Source of the DNA: Romboutsia_C sp015668195
GTDB lineage: Bacteria > Bacillota > Clostridia > Peptostreptococcales > Peptostreptococcaceae
Direction of reading: 5' to 3'
Length of the DNA: 64,000 nt
Assembly: GCF_015668195.1 (NCBI RefSeq)
Contig: NZ_JADPFC010000005.1
Location: forward strand, 127,956 to 191,955
The position numbers were made by a program, and so were the translations under genes. Positions within the stretch are counted from its first letter, which is position 1. Every line of letters begins with the position of its first letter. The notes under the pieces were generated by a model. That model was given only the letters and a program-made list of their open reading frames with translations. It was not told where the DNA came from and did not search any database. Below are positions 35,262 through 43,147 of this stretch, piece by piece.

Positions 35262-35939
35262 ATGCAATTTATAATGGGTTGCCTTGGTTTTTTGCTGATT
35301 TTAGGGCTAATAGCAGTAGTGCTTAAATTACTTGGGGGAATACTTATTTTTATGGGTGGTTTAATACCTATTGTAGGAGTAATTTTGCTATTAACAGGTA
35401 GATTAGATAGAGCTTTACAGAAGCTAGGAGGAACTAGATTCAAGCTAAATAGAATCCATGGGTTTGTAGGAATTATAATTATTTCAATGCTATCTGTACA
35501 AATAGGAACGAGCCTAGAAGGACTATTTGATACTGATAATACAGAAGATTTAGTATCAAAAGTTGATTCAGTTCAAGAAAATAATGAGACAAAAGTAGAA
35601 GATGAATCTGAAAAGGAGCTAGATAAACCTAAGAAGGAAGAGAACTATGATATAGCAGAAGAGGTTAATACTGATGAGAATAAGGAAGAATATCCTTCTG
35701 ATATAGCAACAGATATCGAAGATGAGATTGATATAAATCAATATACTGAGTATAATAATGATGAAGATGAATCATATACTGAGTCTAAAATGAATGAAGG
35801 AGGAACAGTTTATTGGACTCCAAATGGGAAGTCATACCATACAACTAGTTCATGTTCAACACTATCTAGAAGTAAGACAATACTGTCAGGAACTCAATCA
35901 GAGTCAGGTAAGTATGACCCTTGTGATAGGTGTCACTAA
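35262..35939 (+). CDS. Element-borne membrane protein with acidic linker and Cys/His C-terminal module
   Basis: 225 residues: two or three hydrophobic segments (about 1-48 and 67-85), then a ~95-residue strongly acidic linker. The C-terminal module is VYWTPNGKSYHTTSSCSTLSRSK and ends DPCDRCH. Similar modules (YWTPxGxxYHxxxxC ... PCxxC) occur at the ends of secreted nucleases and other surface proteins and probably bind a metal. AGGAGGAAG supports the start. Exposed to which side of the membrane is uncertain. A cargo gene of the yebC element; function unknown. Confidence 0.75.
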   Translation: MQFIMGCLGFLLILGLIAVVLKLLGGILIFMGGLIPIVGVILLLTGRLDRALQKLGGTRFKLNRIHGFVGIIIISMLSVQIGTSLEGLFDTDNTEDLVSKVDSVQENNETKVEDESEKELDKPKKEENYDIAEEVNTDENKEEYPSDIATDIEDEIDINQYTEYNNDEDESYTESKMNEGGTVYWTPNGKSYHTTSSCSTLSRSKTILSGTQSESGKYDPCDRCH

Positions 35940-36030
35940 AAGGATAGAAACTCTACAAATAGTGAGCCAAATATTAAAAGAACTAGTGACAAAGTATAAG
36001 TTAATATTGAGGATTTACGTGACTTTATAG

Positions 36031-36067
36031 TTGAATTAAGGATAATGTTTTATTATCTTTAATTCAA
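36031..36067. repeat. Hairpin repeat copy 1
   Basis: TTGAATTAAGGATAAT / ATTATCTTTAATTCAA stem (one G-T pair) with a GTTTT loop. The core ATTAARGATAATGTTTTATT is shared with copy 2. Confidence 0.7.
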
Positions 36068-36314
36068 TCTAATATAATATAAATATAATTAGTCATATTT
36101 ATATTTATTAATGCAACATTAATTGCAACTAAAGTTAATACAAAAATTAAAACAGTATTTAACTTAAGCATATATGGAAATGCTCCTTTCTTAACACTAA
36201 GAGCTTTTAAAATTAAAGTAAATGTATTTGATTTTATAGCTATTAGTGTAAAATAAATTCTAATAGATTTCAATAAGTATTCAACTAAAAAACTTGGAAA
36301 TAACAAATTGATTA

Positions 36315-36353
36315 ATAGAATTAAAGATAATGTTTTATTATCTTTAATTCTAT
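36315..36353. repeat. Hairpin repeat copy 2
   Basis: ATAGAATTAAAGATAAT / ATTATCTTTAATTCTAT is a perfect 17-bp stem with a GTTTT loop. Same core as copy 1, 284 bp away. Confidence 0.7.
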
Positions 36354-36432
36354 TATATTGAATATAATTATATATCTTATTATCTCATTAAATGTAAATA
36401 TAAGGCATATGTTTTTTGAGGATTTAAATAGT

Positions 36433-36969
36433 ATGAGCGAAAATAACCAAGGAGGTGTTATATATAGGAAAAGTAGAATGGCAATAACTTCAAATGGACA
36501 TCATATAAAACTTGGTGAAAAAGAAGCGTTTTAAATTAATGAGATTGAGAAGAAAATATGCAAACAATTTAAAGTTTCATCTAGAATGGAACTTAATTAT
36601 AAGTCTGGGAAAGAACAAAGAGAATTTAATAAAAATTTTAATAAAGAGATAAATGATAAATACGGATATAAACAATCTTATATAACATATGAAATTACAG
36701 TAAAAGAAGAAGACTTAAATAAGAATATAGAAAAAGCAAATATAAAATACGGAACAGATAATATTCAAGATCTTATTGCAATTTGCAAAACTAAAATATA
36801 TGAATATAGATTAAAAAGGGCTAATGAGAGATATGCTAAAAAAATAGATGAAAAAGAATAAGGAAAAGTAATTAATGAAATATTTAAAGAAAAGGAGCTT
36901 GAATCAATAAAAAGATTAGACGAATATATAAAAATGTGGGATAGTCACTATAAAGAATATATGTGGTAA
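36433..36969 (+). pseudogene. Unknown gene interrupted by two in-frame TAA codons
   Basis: One reading frame runs from ATG 36433 (MSENNQGGVIYRKSRM) to TAA 36967-36969, broken only by TAA at 36532-36534 and TAA at 36859-36861. The three pieces (33, 108 and 35 codons) share the same charged, Lys/Glu-rich helical character, and the joined product would be about 178 residues. The middle piece alone (from ATG 36586) has no ribosome-binding site. I do not recognise the family. Two nonsense mutations in a decaying element is the simplest reading; recoding is much less likely. Confidence 0.6.
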
Positions 36970-37118
36970 GTATTAAATAATAAATGTTGCAGAAGTATAA
37001 TAATATACATAATGATTATAAAATATGATATTATAGTATTGAATATAGTTAATTAATAAAAAATAATACTTTTAGAGATTGAGATATACATCTTAATTTT
37101 AGTACTATTTATATAGTA

Positions 37119-37271
37119 AATTTATATCTGCTGAGGTAAAATTAATACCTCAAACTACAACAGTATTAACTGATGAAGAACAATTAAAGTTTATGGAAAA
37201 ATTAGTTGATATGTTAGAAGAAGATGATGATGTTCAATCTATAGCTCATAACTGGGAAATAGAAGAATAAT
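37119..37271 (+). repeat. attR-like direct repeat (right end of the element)
   Basis: Identical to the yebC 3' end at 33851-34003. The next base is C, as in the third copy at 37371-37449, where the native downstream sequence continues. Confidence 0.9.
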
Positions 37272-37272
37272 C

Positions 37273-37370
37273 NNNNNNNNNNNNNNNNNNNNNNNNNNNN
37301 NNNNNNNNNNNNNNNNNNNNNNNNNNNNNNNNNNNNNNNNNNNNNNNNNNNNNNNNNNNNNNNNNNNNNN
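37273..37370. other. Assembly gap (98 N)
   Basis: Unknown bases. The 79 bases before it (37194-37272) and after it (37371-37449) are the same sequence, so the two contig ends probably overlap and no sequence is really missing. Confidence 0.95.
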
Positions 37371-37448
37371 TGGAAAAATTAGTTGATATGTTAGAAGAAG
37401 ATGATGATGTTCAATCTATAGCTCATAACTGGGAAATAGAAGAATAAT
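37371..37448 (+). repeat. Third copy of the yebC 3' end (78 bp), probably an assembly duplicate
   Basis: Identical to 33926-34003 and to 37194-37271. It begins exactly at the gap and runs into the original yebC downstream sequence. Confidence 0.85.
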
Positions 37449-37463
37449 CTATAAAGATAAGAG

Positions 37464-37495
37464 CCTAGGCCAAAATATTTGGTCTAGGTTTTTTA
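37464..37495 (+). terminator. Original yebC terminator, now beyond the element
   Basis: CCTAGGCC and GGTCTAGG pair (one G-T) around AAAATATTT, followed by T6. It sits 20 bp after the displaced yebC end and also faces the convergent DUF1540 gene. Confidence 0.8.
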
Positions 37496-37498
37496 TAT

Positions 37499-37813
37499 TT
37501 ATTTGCATTTAAAACTAGAACAATATGTTTCAGACAACTCATTTGGTCTAGGAGCTTTAGAAGTAACAGCTATATTATTAAGTGCACATATGACACCTGC
37601 ATTATGAGTACATGTTTTAACATTACATCCTATAAATGAACATGGACGATCATTATTAGAACTAGATAAGTTATTACTAGACTCTACAAAAGAACTGCAA
37701 CAAGTATGAGTACTTGTGTGGGATTTTTTGCCATTAACAGCAATTTTATTTGCATAACACATTCCGCTATCATTATGTGAACAATTTATTACATTACAGT
37801 TTATACTAGACAT
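37499..37813 (-). CDS. DUF1540 protein, two cysteine-rich repeats
   Basis: 104 residues with two copies of a ~40-residue unit: C-x3-NCSHNDSGMCYANKIAV ... TCCSSF, and C-x3-GCNVKTCTHNAGVICALNNIAV ... YCSSF. The unit has four or five cysteines and is a probable metal-binding module of unknown function, frequent in spore formers. A Ser/Asn linker joins the copies. AGGAGG lies 8 nt before the ATG. Confidence 0.88.
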   Translation of the reverse strand: MSSINCNVINCSHNDSGMCYANKIAVNGKKSHTSTHTCCSSFVESSNNLSSSNNDRPCSFIGCNVKTCTHNAGVICALNNIAVTSKAPRPNELSETYCSSFKCK

Positions 37814-37905
37814 AAAATTAACCTCCTAATAAATTAATAAATCTATTAGGAGTATTTCCAAGAATAAGGAAAATATATCATTATTTAACAATAAAAATAA
37901 ATATA

Positions 37906-38226
37906 TTAGTTATCGTGCATAAATAATTGATCAAAATACTGAGTATCCATAAGTGCTTTTGCAACTAATGTAGATGATGATGGATAACTTTTTATAGGTG
38001 GCCATATAACAAATAATTCTTTTTCGAAGTCATCTATAGTATATTTTTCTCCACGTGTCATAATATCAGAAACTTTAGCAGTTAGGTCTTTTATCTTTAA
38101 AAAATCACCTAAGGTAAGGTCATAAAATATAGATGCTTTATGTTGTGGTTGTTTTAAAAGTAAAATGTTTTGCTTAAATTCTATAAAATCAAGTCTATCG
38201 TAAATTGCCTTAACGTATGAACTCAC
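37906..38226 (-). CDS. Conserved-looking small soluble protein, unknown
   Basis: 106 residues from GTG 38226, which follows TAGGAGGT; the longer frame to 38304 lacks a ribosome-binding site and adds an unlikely hydrophobic leader. No membrane span or signal peptide. Mixed sequence with YDRLDFIEFKQNILLLKQP and ELFVIWPPIKSYP. I do not recognise the family. It is divergent from the BofC-like gene. Confidence 0.7.
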   Translation of the reverse strand: MSSYVKAIYDRLDFIEFKQNILLLKQPQHKASIFYDLTLGDFLKIKDLTAKVSDIMTRGEKYTIDDFEKELFVIWPPIKSYPSSSTLVAKALMDTQYFDQLFMHDN

Positions 38227-38385
38227 ATAAATACCTCCTATAAATAAATTTAATAATGATATATATAATATGTATAAAAAACAATTAATGGGACAAAAAT
38301 TCAAATATAAATAATTACTAAAAATTACCTAAATATAAAAGATTTTATATCTATAACAATAAATTATGTAGAAGGAGGTATTTTA

Positions 38386-38985
38386 ATGTTTGAAAGAAGA
38401 GACCCATTTAATTGGAAAATACCTGTTATGATAATAGCAGGAGTGGTTGCTTTAACAGGTGGTATTTATATAGGAGTAAAAACTAATAGTGCAGATGCTC
38501 AAAAAGTGAATGCTAAAGAAGAAATAAAAAAAGAACAAAAGGTTAAAGAAGTATTTGGTTTGAGTAAGGATTGTGAAATATGGGTTCATACGAAAAATGA
38601 AGATGGCAGCGAATCAGATAAGAATCCTATGATGGTAGGAACAGTAGATAAATCATTAGTAGAAATGAATGAGAAAGAAATAAGAGAATATTTAAAAAAT
38701 AAATATCCAGAAAGGGAAGTAGAAAAAATAAGCAAATATGAGATAGTTTTATCAGAAATTCAAACACATAAAGATGCATCTAGAAGTAATAAGTATGCCT
38801 TAGAAGCAGATGATGATCTTATAGGACTTTATAAATATGATGATGATGGAAATCGAGAATTAGTAGAGGATACTCAAATACATATAAATTCACTTCCAAA
38901 ATCAGTACAAGAAGAAATTCAAAAGGGAGTGGTCGTAGATTCACAAGAAGAAGCTTACTCAAGACTTGAAAACTTTGGAAGTTAA
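38386..38985 (+). CDS. Membrane-anchored BofC-like protein
   Basis: 199 residues: one N-terminal span (about 12-30), then an extracytoplasmic region. The C-terminal part, LIGLYKYDDDGNRELVEDTQ..INSLPKSVQEEIQKGVVVDSQEEAYSRLEN, matches the BofC C-terminal domain pattern (beta hairpin, then LP..xQxxLxxGIxVxSxEE). In Bacillus, BofC restrains SpoIVB in the forespore intermembrane space; a SpoIVB-like gene is in this window. AGAAGGAGG supports the start. Ends in a terminator before ruvC. Confidence 0.72.
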   Translation: MFERRDPFNWKIPVMIIAGVVALTGGIYIGVKTNSADAQKVNAKEEIKKEQKVKEVFGLSKDCEIWVHTKNEDGSESDKNPMMVGTVDKSLVEMNEKEIREYLKNKYPEREVEKISKYEIVLSEIQTHKDASRSNKYALEADDDLIGLYKYDDDGNRELVEDTQIHINSLPKSVQEEIQKGVVVDSQEEAYSRLENFGS

Positions 38986-38987
38986 TG

Positions 38988-39027
38988 AAATAACCACAAC
39001 GTAGTGTATATGTTGTGGTTATTTTTG
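38988..39027 (+). terminator. Terminator after the BofC-like gene
   Basis: AAATAACCACAAC/GTTGTGGTTATTT stem with T-run. It abuts the ruvC promoter repeat. Confidence 0.88.
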
Positions 39028-39085
39028 TAACGTAAATAAAACTTATGCTATAATGTATAAGAACATAAGTTTTATTTGCGTTACA
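39026..39085. promoter_or_regulatory. Inverted repeat enclosing the ruvC promoter
   Basis: Arms of 22 bp at 39026-39047 and 39064-39085 match with one mismatch. The 16-bp centre contains TATAAT (39049-39054), and TTGTAA (39025-39030) lies 18 bp upstream as a possible -35. So the left arm covers -35 to -10 and the right arm follows the start point, an operator-like layout. Confidence 0.7.
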
Positions 39086-39109
39086 AAGATTAATGGGAGG
39101 AAGTTTTAT

Positions 39110-39619
39110 TTGATAATACTAGGCATAGACCCAGGAATAGCAATAGTTGGGTTTGGAATAATAGAGTATAAAAATTCGAAATTTAGAGTAATAGATTATG
39201 GAGCAGTTACAACTCCTGCAGGAATGGATACATTAAAAAGATTAGAACTTGTTTATAAAGGAATTGATTTAATAATAAAAAAATACAATGTAGATGAAGT
39301 TGGAATAGAGGAATTGTTCTTTAATAAAAATGTTAAGACGGCTATAAGTGTAGCACAAGCTAGAGGAGTAACCATGCTTGCTTGTGCACACAATAATAAG
39401 CCTGTATATGAATACACACCTCTTCAAGTTAAACAAGGTGTAGTAGGATATGGAAGAGCACAAAAAGCACAGGTTCAGCAAATGGTAACTTCATTTTTAA
39501 ATTTAAAAGCAGTACCAAAGCCAGATGACGTAGCAGATGCTTTAGCAGTTGCAATATGTCATGCTCATGCCAATAGATTGGAAAAAACATTAAAAAATAT
39601 AGGGGGTAAGTATGTATAG
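39110..39619 (+). CDS. ruvC: Crossover junction endodeoxyribonuclease RuvC
   Basis: 169 residues. Resolves Holliday junctions by symmetric nicking. Catalytic acids are in GIDPGIAIVGFG (Asp near residue 6), GIEELFFNKN (Glu) and PDDVADALAVAICHA (Asp pair). TTG 39110 is chosen: GGGAGGAAG is 5-13 nt upstream and the protein then starts MIILGIDPG, as usual. The longer frame from 39053 starts within the promoter repeat. First gene of ruvC-ruvA-ruvB; overlaps ruvA by 8 nt. Confidence 0.95.
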   Translation: MIILGIDPGIAIVGFGIIEYKNSKFRVIDYGAVTTPAGMDTLKRLELVYKGIDLIIKKYNVDEVGIEELFFNKNVKTAISVAQARGVTMLACAHNNKPVYEYTPLQVKQGVVGYGRAQKAQVQQMVTSFLNLKAVPKPDDVADALAVAICHAHANRLEKTLKNIGGKYV

Positions 39620-40214
39620 TTATATAAAAGGAACAATAGAAGAAATATATTTAGACCATATAGTAATAGATAATAATAATATAGGATATAAAATAAATGC
39701 ATCATCAAATACTATAAAAGACTTAGAAATAGGAAGTATGGCAAAAATATATACAAAACTTATAGTAAGAGAAGATGATATGAGCCTTTGTGGATTTTCA
39801 ACAAGAGAAGAAATGCATATGTTTGAATTATTAACATCTGTATCAAAAATAGGTCCTAAAGTTGGACTTGGTATATTATCTTTTGCAACACCAGGGCAAT
39901 TAGGAGCTTATATATTAAGCGAAGATATAGCAAAAATGTCTAAAGCGCCGGGTGTAGGTAAAAAGACAGCTGAAAGAATAATACTTGAGCTAAAAGATAA
40001 AGTAGATAAAAATAATATAGAATTTGAGCCAACTCTACTTACTCAAGCTCCAGTTGCTATATCAAAAGACGAAGCAGTAGATGCACTTCTTGCTCTTGGA
40101 TACTCAAGCGCTGAGGCAAAGGAAGCAGTAGACAAATGTAAAAAAGACGGGCTTAATACAGAAGACATAATAAAGAAATCACTAACATATCTAATGAGTA
40201 AGACTTTAAGATAA
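39612..40214 (+). CDS. ruvA: Holliday junction DNA helicase subunit RuvA
   Basis: 200 residues: N-terminal OB-fold (about 1-62), helix-hairpin-helix pair (VSKIGPKVGLGIL and KAPGVGKKTAERI) and a C-terminal UBA-like domain (about 150-200) that contacts RuvB. Tetramer that holds the junction. GGGGGTAAGT precedes ATG 39612, which lies within the end of ruvC. Confidence 0.95.
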   Translation: MYSYIKGTIEEIYLDHIVIDNNNIGYKINASSNTIKDLEIGSMAKIYTKLIVREDDMSLCGFSTREEMHMFELLTSVSKIGPKVGLGILSFATPGQLGAYILSEDIAKMSKAPGVGKKTAERIILELKDKVDKNNIEFEPTLLTQAPVAISKDEAVDALLALGYSSAEAKEAVDKCKKDGLNTEDIIKKSLTYLMSKTLR

Positions 40215-40376
40215 TTTTATAAAATAAATTTTATTAGTGAAAGTTATATAAATATAGTGGCATAAGACAATATAGATATTATAAGGTTTTCCATTTAAAA
40301 TAATAAAATAAGCTAATTAAAGAAGTTTAAGATTAATGAATCATTGATAGATAATAAAATGTAAGGGGGTAGGATT

Positions 40377-41393
40377 ATGTACGATTTTGAAGATGAAAAT
40401 AGAATAATTACATCTACCATGAAAAATGAAGATGTAGATATAGAAAATAGCTTAAGACCGAAATCGCTAGATGATTATTTAGGTCAAGAAAAAGCTAAAG
40501 AACAGTTAAAAATATTTATAGAGGCTGCAAAGTCTAGAAATGAACAATTAGACCATGTACTTTTATATGGACCTCCAGGATTAGGTAAGACAACTTTATC
40601 AAGTATAATAGCTAATGAAATGGGTGTTAATCTAAGAATAACATCAGGTCCTGCAATAGAAAGGGCAGGAGATTTAGCTGCAATATTAACTAACTTAAAT
40701 GAAAATGACGTATTATTCATAGATGAAATACATCGTATAAATAGAAGTGTAGAAGAAGTATTATATCCTGCAATGGAAGATTTTTGTTTGGATATAATAA
40801 TAGGAAAAGGTCCATCAGCTAGAAGTATAAGACTAGATCTTCCTAAGTTTACACTAATAGGAGCTACAACTAGAGCTGGGATGCTTACAAATCCACTAAG
40901 AGATAGATTTGGAGTTATATCTAAACTAGATTATTACACTGTTGATGAATTAGCAAAGATAGTTATAAGATCAGCTGAGATATTAGGAGCTACTATAGAG
41001 GAAGGTGGGGCAATAGAAATAGCAAGACGTTCTAGAGGAACACCAAGAATAGCAAATAGACTTTTAAAAAGAGTAAGAGACTACGCACAAGTAAGAGCAG
41101 ATGGAGATATAACTAATGAAGTTGCAGATAAGGCACTAGAGCTTCTAGGTGTAGATAGTTTAGGCCTTGATTATGTAGACGAAAAGTTACTTATGACAAT
41201 AATTGAAAAGTTTAAGGGTGGACCTGTAGGACTAGATACATTAGCTGCATCAATAGGAGAAGATAGAAATACTATAGAAGATGTATATGAACCTTATTTA
41301 TTACAATTAGGATTCTTAAATAGAGGGCCAAGGGGAAGGGTGGCAATGCCACTTGCCTATGAGCACCTAAAAATTCCTTACCCTACTAAATAA
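40377..41393 (+). CDS. ruvB: Holliday junction DNA helicase subunit RuvB
   Basis: 338 residues. AAA+ motor of branch migration with GPPGLGKTTL (Walker A), LFIDEIHRI (Walker B), the GATTRAG sensor 1 region, the LRDRFG arginine finger, and a C-terminal winged helix. RPKSLDDYLGQEKAK is the typical N terminus. 162 nt separate it from ruvA. AAGGGGG precedes ATG 40377. Confidence 0.96.
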   Translation: MYDFEDENRIITSTMKNEDVDIENSLRPKSLDDYLGQEKAKEQLKIFIEAAKSRNEQLDHVLLYGPPGLGKTTLSSIIANEMGVNLRITSGPAIERAGDLAAILTNLNENDVLFIDEIHRINRSVEEVLYPAMEDFCLDIIIGKGPSARSIRLDLPKFTLIGATTRAGMLTNPLRDRFGVISKLDYYTVDELAKIVIRSAEILGATIEEGGAIEIARRSRGTPRIANRLLKRVRDYAQVRADGDITNEVADKALELLGVDSLGLDYVDEKLLMTIIEKFKGGPVGLDTLAASIGEDRNTIEDVYEPYLLQLGFLNRGPRGRVAMPLAYEHLKIPYPTK

Positions 41394-41585
41394 AGCTATT
41401 AAAAATATAAACTAGGCTTTGTTTTAAAAAGAAATCTAGGGTAAAATAGAAAAGTAAAATAAAGATGAAATAAAAAATCATTAATTTATAGAGTTATAAT
41501 AATGGCTAGGAATATGAATATAGAAAAAATATGATATTTTTGTTATTATGATAATTATATAAATTTTATGGAAAGGACGTTTAAA

Positions 41586-42611
41586 TTGAAGACAAGTGAT
41601 TTTTACTTTGACCTACCAGAAGAATTAATAGCGCAAGTACCTATAAAGGATAGATCAAGCTCAAAGCTTATGGTCTTAGATAGAGAAAGCGGAGAAATTG
41701 AGCATAAGATATTTAAAGATGTAATAAATTATTTAAATCCAGGAGATTGCTTAGTTCTTAACAATACTAGAGTTATACCGGCTAGATTGATAGGAGAAAA
41801 GCTTGATACTGGAGGAAAAATAGAATTTCTTTTACTAAAAAGAACTGAAGAGGATACTTGGCAAGCTCTAGTTAAGCCAGGTAAAAGAGCTAAGGTAGGA
41901 GCTAGATTCTCTTTTGGAAATGGAAAGCTAATAGGAGAAGTAGTGGGACTTGCTGAAGAGGGTTCTAGAATAATAAAATTTCATTATGAAGGAATATTTG
42001 AAGAAGTTTTAGATGAATTAGGAAATATGCCACTTCCTCCATATATAACAGAAAGATTAGAAGAAAGAGAAAGATATCAAACTGTGTATTCAAAACACAA
42101 TGGTTCAGCGGCAGCACCAACAGCAGGGCTACACTTTACACAAGAGCTACTTAGTGAGATAAAAGCAAAAGGTGTAGATATAGCCTTTGTTACTCTTCAT
42201 GTTGGCCTTGGAACTTTTAGACCAGTAAAAGTAGAAGATGTATTAAATCATGAGATGCACTCTGAGTTTTATATGGTAGATAAAGAGGCAGCTGACAAAA
42301 TAAATAAAGCAAAAGCTAATGGAAATAAAGTTATATGTGTTGGAACTACTAGCTGTAGAACAGTAGAGTCTGCAAGTAGTGAAGATGGAGTTGTAAAGGA
42401 ATCTAGTGGATGGACTAATATATTTATATACCCAGGATATAAGTTTAAGGTAGTAGATAGACTTATAACTAACTTTCACTTACCAGAGTCAACTTTAATA
42501 ATGTTAGTAAGTGCTTTATGTGGAAAAGAAAAAACATTAAATGCATACAATGTTGCAGTTGAAGAAAAATATAGATTCTTTAGTTTCGGAGATGCCATGA
42601 TTATAAAATAG
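41586..42611 (+). CDS. queA: S-adenosylmethionine:tRNA ribosyltransferase-isomerase
   Basis: 341 residues. Transfers and isomerises the ribosyl moiety of AdoMet onto preQ1-tRNA to give epoxyqueuosine. FDLPEELIAQVPIKDRSSSKL, NNTRVIPARL and APTAGLHFT are strong family signatures. TTG 41586 (MKTSDFYFDLP) is chosen because GGAAAGGACG is well spaced; the ATG at 41568 lies before that site. Upstream of tgt in a queuosine cluster. Confidence 0.95.
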   Translation: MKTSDFYFDLPEELIAQVPIKDRSSSKLMVLDRESGEIEHKIFKDVINYLNPGDCLVLNNTRVIPARLIGEKLDTGGKIEFLLLKRTEEDTWQALVKPGKRAKVGARFSFGNGKLIGEVVGLAEEGSRIIKFHYEGIFEEVLDELGNMPLPPYITERLEERERYQTVYSKHNGSAAAPTAGLHFTQELLSEIKAKGVDIAFVTLHVGLGTFRPVKVEDVLNHEMHSEFYMVDKEAADKINKAKANGNKVICVGTTSCRTVESASSEDGVVKESSGWTNIFIYPGYKFKVVDRLITNFHLPESTLIMLVSALCGKEKTLNAYNVAVEEKYRFFSFGDAMIIK

Positions 42612-42621
42612 GGGGAATTTG

Positions 42622-43119
42622 ATGAAAAATATAGATAAAAATAATTTATCTTTAAGAATAGCCTATGTTTTTGAATCAATTTTAGCAATGGTGGTTCTAC
42701 TTGCTGTATTTTTAGGTACTATAGACGTTTTAAGAGTAATATGGACAGCCTATATAGTAGATTTTCATACACCGGTTGATTATGGTCAACTAAATGATAT
42801 ATTAGGACAGATTTTACTTTTAGTTATAGGGGTAGAGCTTGTAGTAATGTTATCACTTCATATTCCAGGTGCTCTTTTAGAAGTATTACTATATGCAATA
42901 GCTAGAAAAATGTTATTGCTTCCAAAGAGTGAAGGTATGACAGAAGTATTATTAGGTGTTATAGCAATTGCAGGATTGTTTATTATTAGAAAATACTTAA
43001 TAGCTAAGGATAACAGTACTATGAATATAACTAGTATTCACTATGAAGACTGTGAAGAAGGTCAAGAATGTGAAGAATGCGAAGCTTGTAGAGAAAGAAT
43101 GAAGCAACAAAGCGTATAA
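42622..43119 (+). CDS. PsiE-like membrane protein with cysteine-rich tail
   Basis: 165 residues: membrane segments near 12-40, 58-82, 88-105 and 112-128. The C-terminal tail contains DCEEGQECEECEACRE, a C-x5-C-x2-C-x2-C cluster that looks metal binding. The N-terminal three-quarters resembles PsiE-type phosphate-starvation proteins in layout (weak). It sits between queA and tgt, 10 nt after queA, so it is probably co-transcribed with queuosine genes; whether it takes part in queuosine supply is not known. GGGGGAA supports ATG 42622. Confidence 0.7.
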   Translation: MKNIDKNNLSLRIAYVFESILAMVVLLAVFLGTIDVLRVIWTAYIVDFHTPVDYGQLNDILGQILLLVIGVELVVMLSLHIPGALLEVLLYAIARKMLLLPKSEGMTEVLLGVIAIAGLFIIRKYLIAKDNSTMNITSIHYEDCEEGQECEECEACRERMKQQSV

Positions 43120-43147
43120 AATGAATAGATAGTAAGGAGACAAAATT

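Larger units (their letters stand above)
35940..36432. other. Non-coding part of the element
   Basis: About 490 nt. It contains two near-identical hairpins, at 36031-36067 and 36315-36353. A hydrophobic minus-strand frame lies between them, with no ribosome-binding site and a TTG start, which I do not accept as a gene. Confidence 0.6.
34004..37271 (+). mobile_element. Small integrative element inserted at the 3' end of yebC
   Basis: About 3.27 kb bounded by identical 153-bp repeats of the yebC 3' end. Directly inside the left end is a tyrosine recombinase gene reading inward. Cargo is a membrane protein with a C-terminal Cys/His module and a broken unknown gene. No replication, relaxase or phage structural gene is visible. 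The recombinase is frameshifted and another gene has two stops, so the element may no longer move by itself. True length depends on the gap at 37273-37370. Confidence 0.85.

Noticed and set aside
35794..36030. 78-residue plus-strand frame overlapping the end of the element membrane protein
   Set aside because: Shadow in another frame; the overlapped gene has a clear domain and ribosome-binding site.
36064..36306. 80-residue hydrophobic frame on the minus strand inside the element
   Set aside because: TTG start, no ribosome-binding site, ends inside the first hairpin repeat; AT-rich DNA gives such frames by chance.
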